From NCBI GenBank assembly GCA_903918755.1, contig CAIXFN010000079.1, forward strand, positions 17,908 to 81,907: 64,000 nucleotides of DNA, written 5' to 3'. The position numbers were made by a program, and so were the translations under genes. The notes under the pieces were generated by a model that was not told where the DNA came from, did not search any database, and worked only from the letters and a program-made list of their open reading frames with translations. This DNA comes from an uncultured Pedosphaera sp. Lineage in GTDB: Bacteria > Verrucomicrobiota > Verrucomicrobiia > Limisphaerales > Pedosphaeraceae. Shown piece by piece: positions 20,645-31,100 of the stretch; within the stretch, counting starts at the first letter, position 1; each line of letters begins with the position of its first letter.

Positions 20645-22396
20645 TTACCACGTCAATTCCAGCAGCGATACGCCCTGTCGCGGCAGCTCAAACGTAAGCG
20701 TCGCCGCTCCCTGACTGACGTTGACGGGCGATTCGGGCGTCAATTCCGCCAATCCACCGGCTTTTTCCAATTGTTCAAATTGTGTTGGGGTGGGGGATTG
20801 GGGCGACCCCAGCCGTTTCCAGGCCCCGAACGCGTTGCTGTGCTCTTCATCGATTCGATAGTGCTGAAGCTTCGCCTTCCCGGTGGGAATCGGGAGATCG
20901 GCAAGTTGCACGGTCACGGCCGCCGCCGGCCCCGAAACATCGTCATCATGGTAATGCCAGACGAGCACGCACAACTGGTGATCGGCCAGGCTGGCGAGAG
21001 CTGCCACATCGGCTTCCCCGCGGACGCCCTCGCGCAGGAGCGCATCCAGTTTGACCGCATGATCACTGTCCACCGGTAAACGCTCACCACTCATTTTGCT
21101 GAACATCCGGAACACATTGAGCACCGGCTTGTCCAGACCGTTGCTGGCCAGCGACCGAAACCCTGCGAAATACGGCTGGTCCTCGAACTCGAAGGCCCAC
21201 GTCAGTGCGCCTTCCAGATTCACACCGTGACGCTCCATCAACTCGTGCTTCCGGGCAAACGCGGCCGCCGTGTAACTGGAATACATGGTGCCGTTCCGAT
21301 ACGCCAGCGACGCTCCCTGGCAGGCGGCGCACCCTTCCGGATCGGATTCGCCGATCACGATGGGCTTGCTTTTCAACTCCGGGAACGAGGCGATCAGTCG
21401 GAACCCATCGTCCACGTTACGGAGTTGATTGGCCATTCCCATGCGCACATGCCCATTCGTGGAAACCGGCGAGCCTTTGGCATGAAAGGAAATGAAGTCC
21501 AGCGGCGTGCCCACCTGGCCGGTGGCGTAATTGGTGCCCCGCAGGCAGTGCTCCAGAAAATCCCGCGAGAATTTCCCGCCTGGACCCGCCGAATCCGGCC
21601 CGCCGACCCGCGCCGTGGGCAACGCCCGCCGCACGCCTTCAATCGCGTAATCGTGCAGTTTGAGGAATTCCGCAGGGCTCCCATGCCAATACCCGATGTT
21701 CGGTTCGTTCCAGACTTCCCAATACCAGGATTCCACCTCCGCCCGGCCGTATTTCTCCACGCAGTGCTTCGTCCATTGGTAAACCAGCTCGCCCCACTTC
21801 GCATAATCCTTGGGCGGATACGACCAACCGGTGTAGATGTCGTTGTACTTGGCGGTGGGGTTCCAGTGATGTTGGTAGGGCTCGGGCTTCGCCGAGAGCG
21901 CCTCGGGCATAAACCCGATCTCCGCGTAGGGCCGTACGCCGCGCTGGAGGTAGGTGTCGAAAATCCCGTCCAGGATGGTCCAATTGTAAACCGGGGTGCC
22001 CGGAGGATTTTCGGTGTACGCCCCCGTCGATCCCCATTTCAAGGCGGCCGTGCCATCCCCGGACGTGAGTAGATTATGCGCGCGGAAATAAACGTTGCGC
22101 GGTTGCAAAGCACCCAGTTCCCCGATGAGTTTGCGACCGTGCTTCATCGTCGCATAATTCGGCTCATCCGCGCCGAAAAACCGCCAGATCGGATGCAGCG
22201 GAGGGTGCGCGCCGCCTGCCGTCACCCGGATGTTTACGGCGAATGCGTTCGTGTCCGCCGCGCCGACGGTGAGCGAGCCTCCGGCGCCGCCCAGGAGCAG
22301 CCCCAGCAAAAGCTGGCGCCAAGGGATGGCCAAAAAGATATGTTTGCCCCGCGTACGGTCATGCGCGGTGCCGGGAATTTTGCGCCAGGGATTCAC
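20645..22396 (-). CDS. Secreted GH39-like glycoside hydrolase
   Basis: This is a TIM-barrel glycosidase related to beta-xylosidases and alpha-L-iduronidases. WYWEVWNEPNIGYW carries the Asn-Glu acid/base pair of clan GH-A, and KPIVIGESDPEG is a candidate nucleophile region. The C-terminal 150 residues form a beta domain. A hydrophobic stretch WRQLLLGLLLGGAGGSLTVGAA, ending in an Ala-rich cleavage site, indicates a signal peptide. The GTG at 22396 was chosen (583 residues) because no ATG lies close upstream of the signal; the open frame runs on to 22666. The start is uncertain, the family fairly sure. Substrate is probably a xylose- or arabinose-containing plant glycan. Confidence 0.72.
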   Translation of the reverse strand: MNPWRKIPGTAHDRTRGKHIFLAIPWRQLLLGLLLGGAGGSLTVGAADTNAFAVNIRVTAGGAHPPLHPIWRFFGADEPNYATMKHGRKLIGELGALQPRNVYFRAHNLLTSGDGTAALKWGSTGAYTENPPGTPVYNWTILDGIFDTYLQRGVRPYAEIGFMPEALSAKPEPYQHHWNPTAKYNDIYTGWSYPPKDYAKWGELVYQWTKHCVEKYGRAEVESWYWEVWNEPNIGYWHGSPAEFLKLHDYAIEGVRRALPTARVGGPDSAGPGGKFSRDFLEHCLRGTNYATGQVGTPLDFISFHAKGSPVSTNGHVRMGMANQLRNVDDGFRLIASFPELKSKPIVIGESDPEGCAACQGASLAYRNGTMYSSYTAAAFARKHELMERHGVNLEGALTWAFEFEDQPYFAGFRSLASNGLDKPVLNVFRMFSKMSGERLPVDSDHAVKLDALLREGVRGEADVAALASLADHQLCVLVWHYHDDDVSGPAAAVTVQLADLPIPTGKAKLQHYRIDEEHSNAFGAWKRLGSPQSPTPTQFEQLEKAGGLAELTPESPVNVSQGAATLTFELPRQGVSLLELTW

Positions 22397-22521
22397 ACGT
22401 AATGAGTGGTCGGGAATGCGAATGAAGTCAAACAAATAGGCGGGATTCCGCCCTCCCAAAGCGTCATCCCGCCTGGCCGGCCACTGTCCAGAAGCCGACA
22501 AATGATTATTGACCCGCAGCA

Positions 22522-22549
22522 AAATTAATCTGGAAAACCTGGCTGTCAA
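22522..22549 (-). promoter_or_regulatory. Sigma-70-like promoter of the GH39-like gene
   Basis: Read on the minus strand, a perfect -35 box TTGACA (22544-22549) is followed after 16 nt by TAATTT (22522-22527). This puts a transcription start near 22515 and gives a leader of about 120 nt to the GTG at 22396. The call rests on consensus match only. Confidence 0.5.
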
Positions 22550-22560
22550 CCGAGGTGGAA

Positions 22561-22576
22561 TACTACTTTGGTAGTA
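22561..22576. promoter_or_regulatory. Palindromic operator candidate upstream of GH39-like gene
   Basis: TACTAC-TTTG-GTAGTA is a perfect 6-bp inverted repeat with a 4-nt centre, 12 nt upstream of the -35 box of the GH39-like promoter. Such a site fits a dimeric regulator such as a LacI-, GntR- or AraC-type protein; no regulator gene is adjacent. Confidence 0.35.
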
Positions 22577-22624
22577 GTCCGGTGGAGCAGGGGGGGCACT
22601 CTCCTCCGGCACCATCCCTTTCCC

Positions 22625-22682
22625 CAACGCCAACGGCGTTGCGCCATCTAGCCCAGCGGTTGGCACGAGTGCCTACCCTGGG
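22625..22682. repeat. Intergenic multi-hairpin repeat
   Basis: A hairpin CAACGCC-AAC-GGCGTTG (22625-22641) is followed by a nested one: CCCAG (22652-22656) pairs with CTGGG (22678-22682), and inside it GGCAC-GA-GTGCC forms a second stem. It resembles the short structured intergenic repeats that recur in verrucomicrobial and planctomycete genomes (from memory, not searched). It lies in the divergent gap between the GH39-like gene and rhaM (22397-22879), where I see no protein gene. Confidence 0.5.
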
Positions 22683-22879
22683 TTATGGGAAGTTAATTCC
22701 GCAACCCTGAATTGGGTAGTGGCAATTTCGTCCCGGAGACCCTGTGATGAACCAAATCCGGCGCTTGCGAATCCGGTTACACAATTGGTCACCCCCTCTG
22801 GATCGCCTCGCCTGCAATCGGCTCGCCTTTTCACCGAATCGCTCCCATCCTCCCTCCCGGCCCCCTGAGCCCTGAAATT

Positions 22880-23215
22880 ATGATTCGCAAAGCCTTTGTC
22901 ATGACCGTCCACCCCGGCACCGAGGCGGAATACGCCCGCCGACATAACCCGATCTGGCCGGAACTGGAGGCGGTGCTCCGCGCGCACGGTGTCCACACCT
23001 ACTCCATCTTCCTGCATCCGGAAACGCGCCAATTGTTTGCCTATGCCGAAACCGCGGATGAGGAACGCTGGCAGACCATCGCGCAAACCCCGGTTTGCCG
23101 CCGTTGGTGGGCGCACATGCGGGAACTCATGCCCACGCATCCGGATGACAGTCCGGAATCCGTGGCCTTGCGCGAGGTCTTCCACCTGCCGTCGCCCGGG
23201 ATCACTGATCCTTGA
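22880..23215 (+). CDS. rhaM: L-rhamnose mutarotase
   Basis: The 111-residue protein has the compact ferredoxin-like fold of the RhaM family. [29 protein letters not shown] at the N-terminus carries the conserved His and Arg. [19 protein letters not shown] and the WW pair (RRWWAHM) follow as in the family. It interconverts the anomers of L-rhamnose and speeds its uptake into catabolism. No rhamnose kinase, isomerase or aldolase is next to it. Its 3' end overlaps the convergent GH127 gene by 14 bp (23202-23215). Confidence 0.9.
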   Translation: MIRKAFVMTVHPGTEAEYARRHNPIWPELEAVLRAHGVHTYSIFLHPETRQLFAYAETADEERWQTIAQTPVCRRWWAHMRELMPTHPDDSPESVALREVFHLPSPGITDP

Positions 23216-26087
23216 GCCAGACGATGGATTGATAACCGTTCAGGCGCGCCCGCCCGCGACCCCGTCGGCCCGCTCCCGCGGCGGGGGCAGGGGCCGGCCG
23301 GTTCGTGCTGCCTGCCGCTCCCGCGGAGAGCGAAGCCCCGGAATAATCGATCCCGGAATCCCCGCCAGCCGGGTTCGCCGCGGCCGCCGCCAGGTCGCGT
23401 CGATTGTCACGGGCGTAATTGGGAATGGCGAGTAGGGGCGAGCCATTCGTGTAGGCCCCGCGGATCACCAGGACCCCACCCAGCAGGTTGGACCGCCACT
23501 CGGTGGTCAACGGCGCGGAGGGGCTGAGCACCTGGTCCACGTTTTGATCCGGGCTTTCGACATTATACACGAGCGGACCGTATCGCAGCGCCACCCGGCC
23601 GCGATCCGCGGCCACCTGGTCCACCGCCTTGACCCGCTGCACGGCCAGCGGCAGGGTCAGTTCAATCTTGTCCCCTGCCTTCCAAGTGCGCGTGAAGACG
23701 GCATAGCCACGGTCAATGACCGGGGTCACCGGCACACCATTCAACGCCAGCGCCGTCACACCCTTGACCTCCGGCGACGCGGAATACAGGCTGCTCACCT
23801 GCCGGTTCGGCAGTCGCACTTTCAGTGTGAACGCGCTTTCCTTGGCCGGATTGACCGTGATGGCCACACGATTGTCCCACGGATAATCCGTGGCCTGCAC
23901 CATCTCCACTTCCGTGCCGGCAATGTCCTCCAGCCGGACAGTGCTGCCGATGAACAGGTTCACGTAAATGCTGTCCGCTCCCCGCGCATACATCCAAGTG
24001 GGCAGCATCAGTAGCGTGCGGGGGATGTTGCCCACACAACACGGGCAAACGTGCCAGGGCGTACGGGCTTCGCCCACTTCCAGCGGGTTGGTGTAGTCAA
24101 AATTGTTCCCCGCCAGGTCCACGGAGCCCAGCAGGGCGTTATACAGCGTTTCCTCATACAAATCCGCATACTTGGCATCCTGATAGGCCAGGTTCATTTT
24201 GTATTGGAAAAAGACCTCTCCGCAACTCGAGCACGCCTCGCAATAGGAATTGTTGCGCAGGGAAAAATTCGGTCCAAATCCCTCCGAAGTCTCGCCGCTG
24301 CCCACGCCCCCAGTCAGGTAATACTTCTTGTTCACGATGTTGTCCCACAGGGACATCACCGCGCTTTGGTAGTCGATGTCGTGGGTCTCCACCGCCACAT
24401 CCGCCATCCCGGAGTAGGTGTACACCGCCCGCACCGCATGGCCCACCGCCTCATATTGCTGCACCACCGGCAGGTGGCTCTGGTCGTATTCGCTGCCGCC
24501 CGTGCGGCTATCTAGCAGGAACTTGGCGAGTGTAATGTACTTCTGCCCATGACCCGGACCTTCCATGTCGTTGACGAACCGGCCAAATCGGACGAGGGCC
24601 TGCTCCATTTCCTGGTGCCCGTCAAACCACGTCTGCTTGGGCGCCGGCCCGATGTGCTCGCACCAGCAATCCGCGAGCTTCTTGGCCGCGTTGTACATCC
24701 GCGCATCCTTCCGTCCGGTCAGCATGTAATGATTGATTGCGGATTCGAGGAAATAGCCCGCCACATAACCCTCGTGCTCCGTGCGGTATTGCGGCGACCA
24801 ATGCCGCGCGCCCCGGCTGTCCAGCGTGAACCGCGTCTGCAAATACCCATCCGGCTCCTGCGCCGACAGAATTTTGGGAATCCAATCCTCCAGCGTCGCC
24901 CGCATCCGGTCCTGCGCCGCGAGCGTTTCCGCATCCCCTTGCGCGTCCAGCATCAGGGCGATACAGATGGCCTCCACCGTTTGATGCACCCACGCGTTGG
25001 AGAACGGATACCCTTTGTGTCGACCGTGCGGCTGCCCCGCCAGCGCCTTGCCCGCCTCGATGAAATTGTCGATCCCGCCCTGAGTCAGGTTCGTGTTGTT
25101 GATCTCGTCAATGCAATGTGGGATCCAATGGGTGATCAGCGCCTTTGTCCGCCCGTTCCACAGCGGGCTGTTGAGTTTGAAATTCTTGGTGTTCACCGCG
25201 TCCAGTTGCGTCGCCGGCGGCGCGGCCACCACCCGCACCTGCAGAGTGGATTGACTCTCCAAACCGCCCTCCCGACCGGTCAGCGCCAGGACATAATCCC
25301 CGGGCGCGGCAAAAGTCGCCGTGGTGACCGCCGCATGCGCGTCCGCAAAAGCCACTTCCCCCGGCCCGGAAACCCGGCTCCACGTCAGTGTCGCCGCGGC
25401 ATTCGTCAACGCCGTGGACGCCAGCGATTTCACAGTCCCGTTCAAATACGTCTTCCCACCCACGATCACATCCCGATCCACCCCCGCCACCACCTTGGGT
25501 GGAAATGCGGGCGATTTTCCGGTATCGATGACCCGCCATTCCAAGAGCCCCGTAGCGATCTGCGGCGGCCCTTCGGAATCGATTTCCAGCCGGAGTTTGG
25601 CCGTCTCCACCGGATCAAACGTGGTTACATTGAACTGGTTCCCGGACACTCCGAGCCCCTGCGCATTGGCCACCGGGACGAAAGCCGTCCCATTCCAGTA
25701 CAGCACGCGATACCCCTTCGGCGCATGAATCCCCTGGCCATCGAGCCACCAGTAAAGTTCGATCTGCGCCGTGCTGATCGGCTGGGACCAATCGTATTCG
25801 ACCCATTCTGTGCCATTGCGCGGCCAATTCCCGTACGACCCATGACGATCATCCCGCGAATTGCGCGGTGTGAACCCGTCATTGAGCGCCACGAGGGAAG
25901 TATCCCCCGAAACATAAGAACTGCTCGCCACCGCGACCAGCGCCAGATTGGCCCCGGCCGGCCGGTTGGGAGCGGATTGCGGAGCCGGCGTTGGTAAAGG
26001 TGACGGCAACGGTAAGGGCGTCGGCGCCGCCCCGGTCGAAAAGCCCAGTAATACCAGCCAGCCCAGAAAAGCGATTTTGGGATTCAT
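23202..26087 (-). CDS. Secreted GH127-type beta-L-arabinofuranosidase with N-terminal F5/8C-like domain
   Basis: The 961-residue protein starts with a signal peptide ([18 protein letters not shown]), a Pro-rich linker, an F5/8-type-C-like domain (about 45-190) and an Ig-like domain (about 195-290). The GH127 (DUF1680) catalytic region runs from about 305 on. The zinc-site and nucleophile residues seen in Bifidobacterium HypBA1 have counterparts here: Glu617 and Cys619 in YCEACSS, and Cys683-Cys684 in CPCCVGN. HypBA1 removes beta-L-arabinofuranose from hydroxyproline-linked chains of plant extensins. The nearby hydroxyproline operon makes the same role attractive here. No ribosome-binding site is visible; TAATAT at 26099-26104 on the minus strand is a possible -10 box with a very short leader. 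Confidence 0.88.
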   Translation of the reverse strand: MNPKIAFLGWLVLLGFSTGAAPTPLPLPSPLPTPAPQSAPNRPAGANLALVAVASSSYVSGDTSLVALNDGFTPRNSRDDRHGSYGNWPRNGTEWVEYDWSQPISTAQIELYWWLDGQGIHAPKGYRVLYWNGTAFVPVANAQGLGVSGNQFNVTTFDPVETAKLRLEIDSEGPPQIATGLLEWRVIDTGKSPAFPPKVVAGVDRDVIVGGKTYLNGTVKSLASTALTNAAATLTWSRVSGPGEVAFADAHAAVTTATFAAPGDYVLALTGREGGLESQSTLQVRVVAAPPATQLDAVNTKNFKLNSPLWNGRTKALITHWIPHCIDEINNTNLTQGGIDNFIEAGKALAGQPHGRHKGYPFSNAWVHQTVEAICIALMLDAQGDAETLAAQDRMRATLEDWIPKILSAQEPDGYLQTRFTLDSRGARHWSPQYRTEHEGYVAGYFLESAINHYMLTGRKDARMYNAAKKLADCWCEHIGPAPKQTWFDGHQEMEQALVRFGRFVNDMEGPGHGQKYITLAKFLLDSRTGGSEYDQSHLPVVQQYEAVGHAVRAVYTYSGMADVAVETHDIDYQSAVMSLWDNIVNKKYYLTGGVGSGETSEGFGPNFSLRNNSYCEACSSCGEVFFQYKMNLAYQDAKYADLYEETLYNALLGSVDLAGNNFDYTNPLEVGEARTPWHVCPCCVGNIPRTLLMLPTWMYARGADSIYVNLFIGSTVRLEDIAGTEVEMVQATDYPWDNRVAITVNPAKESAFTLKVRLPNRQVSSLYSASPEVKGVTALALNGVPVTPVIDRGYAVFTRTWKAGDKIELTLPLAVQRVKAVDQVAADRGRVALRYGPLVYNVESPDQNVDQVLSPSAPLTTEWRSNLLGGVLVIRGAYTNGSPLLAIPNYARDNRRDLAAAAANPAGGDSGIDYSGASLSAGAAGSTNRPAPAPAAGAGRRGRGRARLNGYQSIVWLKDQ

Positions 26088-26566
26088 ACGCAGTGAAAAT
26101 ATTATTTAGGAATCTTAAGGAAGCAAGCCCATTGCTGCAAAAGAGCAGGGGAATTACCCGAATTTTTAGCCGCCAAAATGCGCATAAATCACAAAATGGA
26201 ACGAGGCAACGGGATTTTTTCACAGAAGCACGCGAAGGTCCCGAAGTGGAATTCAAATCCAATTTTGTTCTTTCCTCCTCCGCGACTCCGCGTGAACCAG
26301 ATTCTTTGCTCCCCGGCTCTCTCCTCCATTTTGTAGCTGACGACGTAAGGAGGCGGCTGAAATCTCCCCCGCCGCTGAATTTTTGGCCACGAAAGGTCAC
26401 AACACCCTCAAAAAGGAGCAGGAGATTCTCACGCGGAGCGCGCGGAGGCGCGGAGCGGCGAGGGGTTTTCCCGGGGCGATGCCCGAAACTGGATTAACCG
26501 TCCGTAACCTGGACACCTCAAATGCAGCAGCCGACGGGCCGCCATGGCAGCCACCGGCAACAACTC

Positions 26567-26597
26567 AGACAGGATTTACAGGATTGAGCATGATGGA
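26567..26597 (-). repeat. 31-bp island-flanking repeat, left copy
   Basis: The reverse complement of these 31 bases matches 44281-44311 at 30 of 31 positions (counted by eye). The core is ATCCTGTAAATCCTGTCT. The two copies are inverted and bracket the BREX operon. Similar sequences recur as intergenic repeats in related phyla, so it need not be specific to this island. Confidence 0.75.
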
Positions 26598-27122
26598 CCC
26601 AAGCAACCGAAAGCCAGCTCAGCCGACATCAGCCCCCCTGCTGCCTGCCCTGCATAGCTGCCAGCGACGCACAGGGCGGAAATACGGATATTGCGATCAA
26701 CCATCGGGAAACTGGATTAAGTGTCCGGAAACTGGACTCGGTTCGACGGGCTCACCGACCGCGGTGGTGCATTGGCGGTTCGGAGTGAAGAAACCTGACT
26801 GATTTAGTCGGGATTGTTCACGGATTCGTCACCGAGGGCTCCGTTGGATTTGGAACAAAGGCGGAGCGGATGGCGGGATGCCGCGCACGCTGCCAGTGGG
26901 AGACAGGGCAGGGGGTGCACGGCAGTCTGCGCCATCCGCAGCCGATTTGCCGGATGGTTGCCGGGCGATCCATATTAATATGTCAAAGAGCGAGTCCCCC
27001 GGAGCCAGGAACAGGCTGCCGGGCGGGCAAAAGCCGTTGGAGGCCGATGTTGTGGGGTGCGTTTGTCGCGGCGGGCAGGCCCGGCCCCGGTTCAGGTTTT
27101 AGCACAGGATTCTGGATTTCGT

Positions 27123-27139
27123 ATTCCTATCGTAGGAAT
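27123..27139. promoter_or_regulatory. Perfect 7-bp inverted repeat upstream of brxF
   Basis: ATTCCTA-TCG-TAGGAAT is a perfect palindrome with a 3-nt centre, about 500 nt upstream of brxF. It could be an operator or a repeat relic. No BrxR-like regulator gene is present in the window. Confidence 0.3.
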
Positions 27140-27636
27140 TTAGCCGGGAATTTCGGAGGATTTCACAGAGCCTGCGGTGGTGGAGGCCAAAAGACTGGCG
27201 CTGCATCTCCGATTGCAAACCGCCCGCCGATTCCCCTTCCTTTTAATTGGTTTTTTTGGGGCGAGCCGTTAAATTCGCGGCCAGAAACGTAATCTTCCAT
27301 CAATCTGGCCATTTGGGGTCAGAGTTGGGGTGGAGGAGGAAGTAATTGCGACACAAGAAAACGCTGGTTGGCCATGGAAAAGCCCGCAACCGAACTAGGG
27401 GAAAATCTGGAATCGATCTCCCGATGGATCATCCAGAACTACCTGCCTGTGCCCAAATTCAGAGCTTATTGGGCAACCTTTGCCACCTTGGTATCCCTTT
27501 GCCGCCAAGGCAGTTGCGCAGCAAACGGTGCCGCCACGCCCGCGTTCGTGAGGGGCCGATGTGCGTCCGTCCCGTCTCACAAACTTGGCACGAATCGCTC
27601 GAGGATGCCTTTACTTTTCTACGAAAGTCGGAGGCC

Positions 27637-28134
27637 ATGACCCCTATAGCCTTCCCTCAACTGCTCGACACCATCCGGGCCAGGCAAAGCTCGTATCACA
27701 AGCTCACGGTCCTGGCCGGTGAAGCGGGGTCCGGCAAGACCAGGTTAATCCGGCAGGTCGCGGCGGAACTCGATTTTCCGCTCATCAACCTCAGCTTGCT
27801 GCTCAGTCAGCGTTTGCTCAGCCAAAACCAACGCCAACGCTCCCTCAACGCCGAATCGGTTGCCATCGACGTGATTGACGAGCACTTCAAATCTGGCCTT
27901 TGCCTCGACGACACAGAGTTGCTTTTCGACAAAACGCTCCGCACCAACCCGCTGGTGTTTCTCCAGAACATTTCCCGCAACCGCCACATCGTGGCGACTT
28001 GGAACGGCGGCGTCACCGGTGGCGAACTGCGTTTCGGCTACCCCGGCCACCCGGATTATTTCAACCAAAATTTCAATGGCTACCCCGTCGTTTCTGTCGC
28101 CGAGGACAGATTCCAAGTCCATCTGACCACATGA
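27637..28134 (+). CDS. brxF: BrxF, BREX type 3 small P-loop ATPase
   Basis: The 165-residue protein has a Walker A motif at residues 28-35 (GEAGSGKT). VFLQNISRNRHIVATWNGG provides a likely second strand and sensor region. Its length and position as the first gene before brxC match BrxF of type 3 BREX systems. I start it at ATG 27637; the frame is open back to 27346 but the upstream part has no domain-like content. A GGAGG lies only 2 nt from the ATG, which is unusually close. Its stop overlaps the brxC start (ATGA, 28131-28134). Confidence 0.85.
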   Translation: MTPIAFPQLLDTIRARQSSYHKLTVLAGEAGSGKTRLIRQVAAELDFPLINLSLLLSQRLLSQNQRQRSLNAESVAIDVIDEHFKSGLCLDDTELLFDKTLRTNPLVFLQNISRNRHIVATWNGGVTGGELRFGYPGHPDYFNQNFNGYPVVSVAEDRFQVHLTT

Positions 28135-31100
28135 ATTACAGCGAACTGATCCATTTTCAACCCATCGAGTCGGTCATTGAGCTCCGCCAGGCCAACAGGA
28201 GCGACAAGGCGAAGGACCTGGTCCGCACCTACGCCATTTCCGCTGACATGGCCGAGCGCCTCTGTGGTCTGGTCTTCCCGCAGCTTCAATACGCCAAGCC
28301 CCAGGACAACCGCGGCCTGCTCATCGTCGGCAACTACGGCACCGGCAAATCGCATTTGATGTCCGTCCTCTCCGCGGTCGCCGAAAGTGAGGAAATGGGG
28401 GCGCTGCTCTCGAACGAAAAGGTCCGCCAAGCCGCACCGTCCATCGCTGGCAAATTCAAGGTCATCCGGCTGGAAATCGGCTCCACGGAAATGTCCTTGC
28501 GCGCCATCATCACCGGCCACGTTGAGCAGGCGCTGGCCGAGTGGGGCATAAACTATCAGTTCCCCGCGGCGGACAAAGTTCGTGAAAATAAGACTTCGCT
28601 GGAGGCCATGATGGATGCCTTCCACCAGAAGTTTCCCCATCATGGCCTGCTCCTCGTGGTGGATGAATTGCTGGATTACCTCCGCAGCCGCAAGGACCAG
28701 GCGCTCATTCTGGACCTCGGTTTCCTCCGCGAAGTCGGCGAGGTTTGCAAGGATCTGCGTTTTCGCTTCCTGGCCGGCGTGCAGGAAGCCATTTTCGATA
28801 GCACCCGATTTGCGCATGTGGCCGACAGTTTGGGCCGCGTCAAAGACCGCTTCCAGCAGGTGAAAATTGCCACGACGGACGTGAAGTTCGTCGTGTCGCA
28901 TCGGCTCCTGGAGAAATCCCCCGCGCAACTGGTCGCCATCCGCGAATATCTCACCCCCTTTGCGAAGTATTACGGCAATATGACCGAGCGGTTGGACGAT
29001 TACGCCGCCCTTTTCCCCATTCATCCCGACTACGTTGAGACGTTCGAGCGCATACCAATCGTCGAAAAGCGGGGCGTGCTGCAAATCATTTCCTTTGCGA
29101 TAAAACAACTCGTTGGCCAACCCGTGCCCACCGACCGACCCGGCATCGTTGCCTTTGACAGCTATTGGAAGGCGCTCAAGGATAACGCCGCCCACCGGTC
29201 GCTGCCGGAAGTCAAAGCCATCATCGAATGCAGCACCACTCTGGAGGACAAGGTGCAAAGCGCTTTCCCGAAAAAGACCTATAAACCAATGGCGGTCCGG
29301 ATCATCGAAGGGCTTTCCGTCCACCGCCTCACCACCGGCGACGCGCCGATCGGTCTGACGCCGGAGGAGCTCCGCGACAAGCTTTGCCTCTTTCACTCCG
29401 GCGTGGCAGAAATGGGCGGAGACCCGGCCGATGATCTCCTCTCCGTCATCGAGAACACCCTGCGCGAAATCCACAAGACTGTCAGCGGCCAGTTCATTTC
29501 AACCAACAAGGACAATCGCCAGTATTTTCTCGATCTCAAAAAGACCGACGACTACGACGCCCTGGTCGAGAAACGCAGCGAAACGCTCAGCGACGATGTC
29601 CTCGACCGCTATTATTACGACGCGCTCAAGCAGGTGCTGGAATGCACCGACATCCCGACACACATCACCGGCTTCCAAATCTGGCAGCACGAAATCGAAT
29701 GGTCGGACCGCAAGGCGGGCCGGCTTGGCTACCTGTTTTTCGGCGCCCCGAACGAGCGCTCGACGGCAGTGCCCACGCGGGAGTTCTACCTGTATTTTAT
29801 CCAGCCGTTCGACAAGCCCGATTACACGGACGAAAAACGCGCGGATGAGGTCTTTTTTCGGCTCACCGGCAAAGACGATGAATTCACCCTGAGCTTGAAG
29901 CTCTACGCCGCAGCGCTCGAACTCGGCTCCATTTCATCCGGTCTCAAAAAGCAGACCTATGAGAAAAAGGCGTTGGAGCATCTCGGGAACCTGACCAAAT
30001 GGCTGCGCGACCGCATTTTTCAGGCCGTTGAAGTCACCTATCAGGGTTCGCGAAAGAAGTTTGTGGAATGGCTCAAGGTGGCTGGCGGGGGTGGCACGTT
30101 AAACATCCGCGATGCCGTGAATGCCGTCGCGTCCAAATGCCTGGGCGAACACTTCACCAACTGCGCCCCGGAGTATCCGCATTTCTCCACCCTGTTGACT
30201 TACGGCCAAGGCGGCAACGCACCCCAGGCCGCCCAGGAAGCCTTGCGCGGAATCGCGCAGCCTACTCGCACCAAGCAGGCGAATGCCATGCTTGATGCCT
30301 TGGAACTCCTCGACGCCGAAAAGATTGATCCTACGAAATCCCCCTATGCCCGGCACATTCTCGCCCTCCTGAAAGCCAAGGGCCAGGGGCAAGTCGTCAA
30401 CCGGCCGGAAATCATCACAACGATGGAACCGGGCATTGAGTTCATGCTACCGGACAAGTTCCGCCTGGAACCGCTGTGGGTTTGCGTCACGCTCGCCGCG
30501 CTCGTTCATTCCGGCGATGCCGTGCTGGCCATTCCCGGTGCGAAGTTCGACGCTACCAGCCTCGGTACACTCGCCACCACGCCGGTGGCCGACCTGCTGA
30601 ATTTCAAACATGTCGAGCGGCCCAAGGATTGGAACATCCCTAGTCTCAAAGCCCTGTTCGAATTGATGGAGCTGTCGCCCGGCCAGGCCGTGATGGTCAC
30701 GCAGGGAAGCGTTGAGGACGTCCAACAGCTTCACAAGGTCATCAACGAGCGGGTCGAAAAACTGGTCCGAGCCAACCAGCAGTTGGCCAGCGGCATCCCG
30801 TTTTGGGGGCAAAACATTTTCACCGACGCCGAGGTGGAGAACTTTTCCTCCCTGCTCGTAAGAGCCAAGGAGTTCCTCGAGAGTCTTCAAGCCTACAACA
30901 CGCCCGGCAAACTCAAGAATTTCAAATACGACGCCGAGGACATCAAAGGCTATGCGACCACGTTCGCCCGGTTGAGAGAGGTCGAGCAGTTGCAGTCGTA
31001 TTGCGCCGAGCTCGCGCAGTTCACGCAATATCTCTCCGCCGCTGAAGGCATACTGCCCGAAGGCCATCCGTGGGTGGCTGAAAGCAAACAGAAGCGGACC

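Larger units (their letters stand above)
26088..27636. other. 1.5-kb gap upstream of the BREX operon, no convincing gene
   Basis: No open frame here has domain-like content, and several short frames overlap each other. I see two imperfect copies of a sequence containing AACTGGATTAA (26487-26520 and 26707-26742), a run of CGCGGAG-type repeats near 26435-26460, and one copy of the 31-bp island-flanking repeat. It looks like repeat-rich or decayed DNA. It must also hold the BREX promoter, which I could not place with confidence. Confidence 0.5.

Noticed and set aside
27346..27636. N-terminal extension of brxF by 97 codons
   Set aside because: Sequence is Arg/Cys/Pro-rich without domain character and BrxF proteins are about 150 residues; the ATG at 27637 precedes the conserved region.
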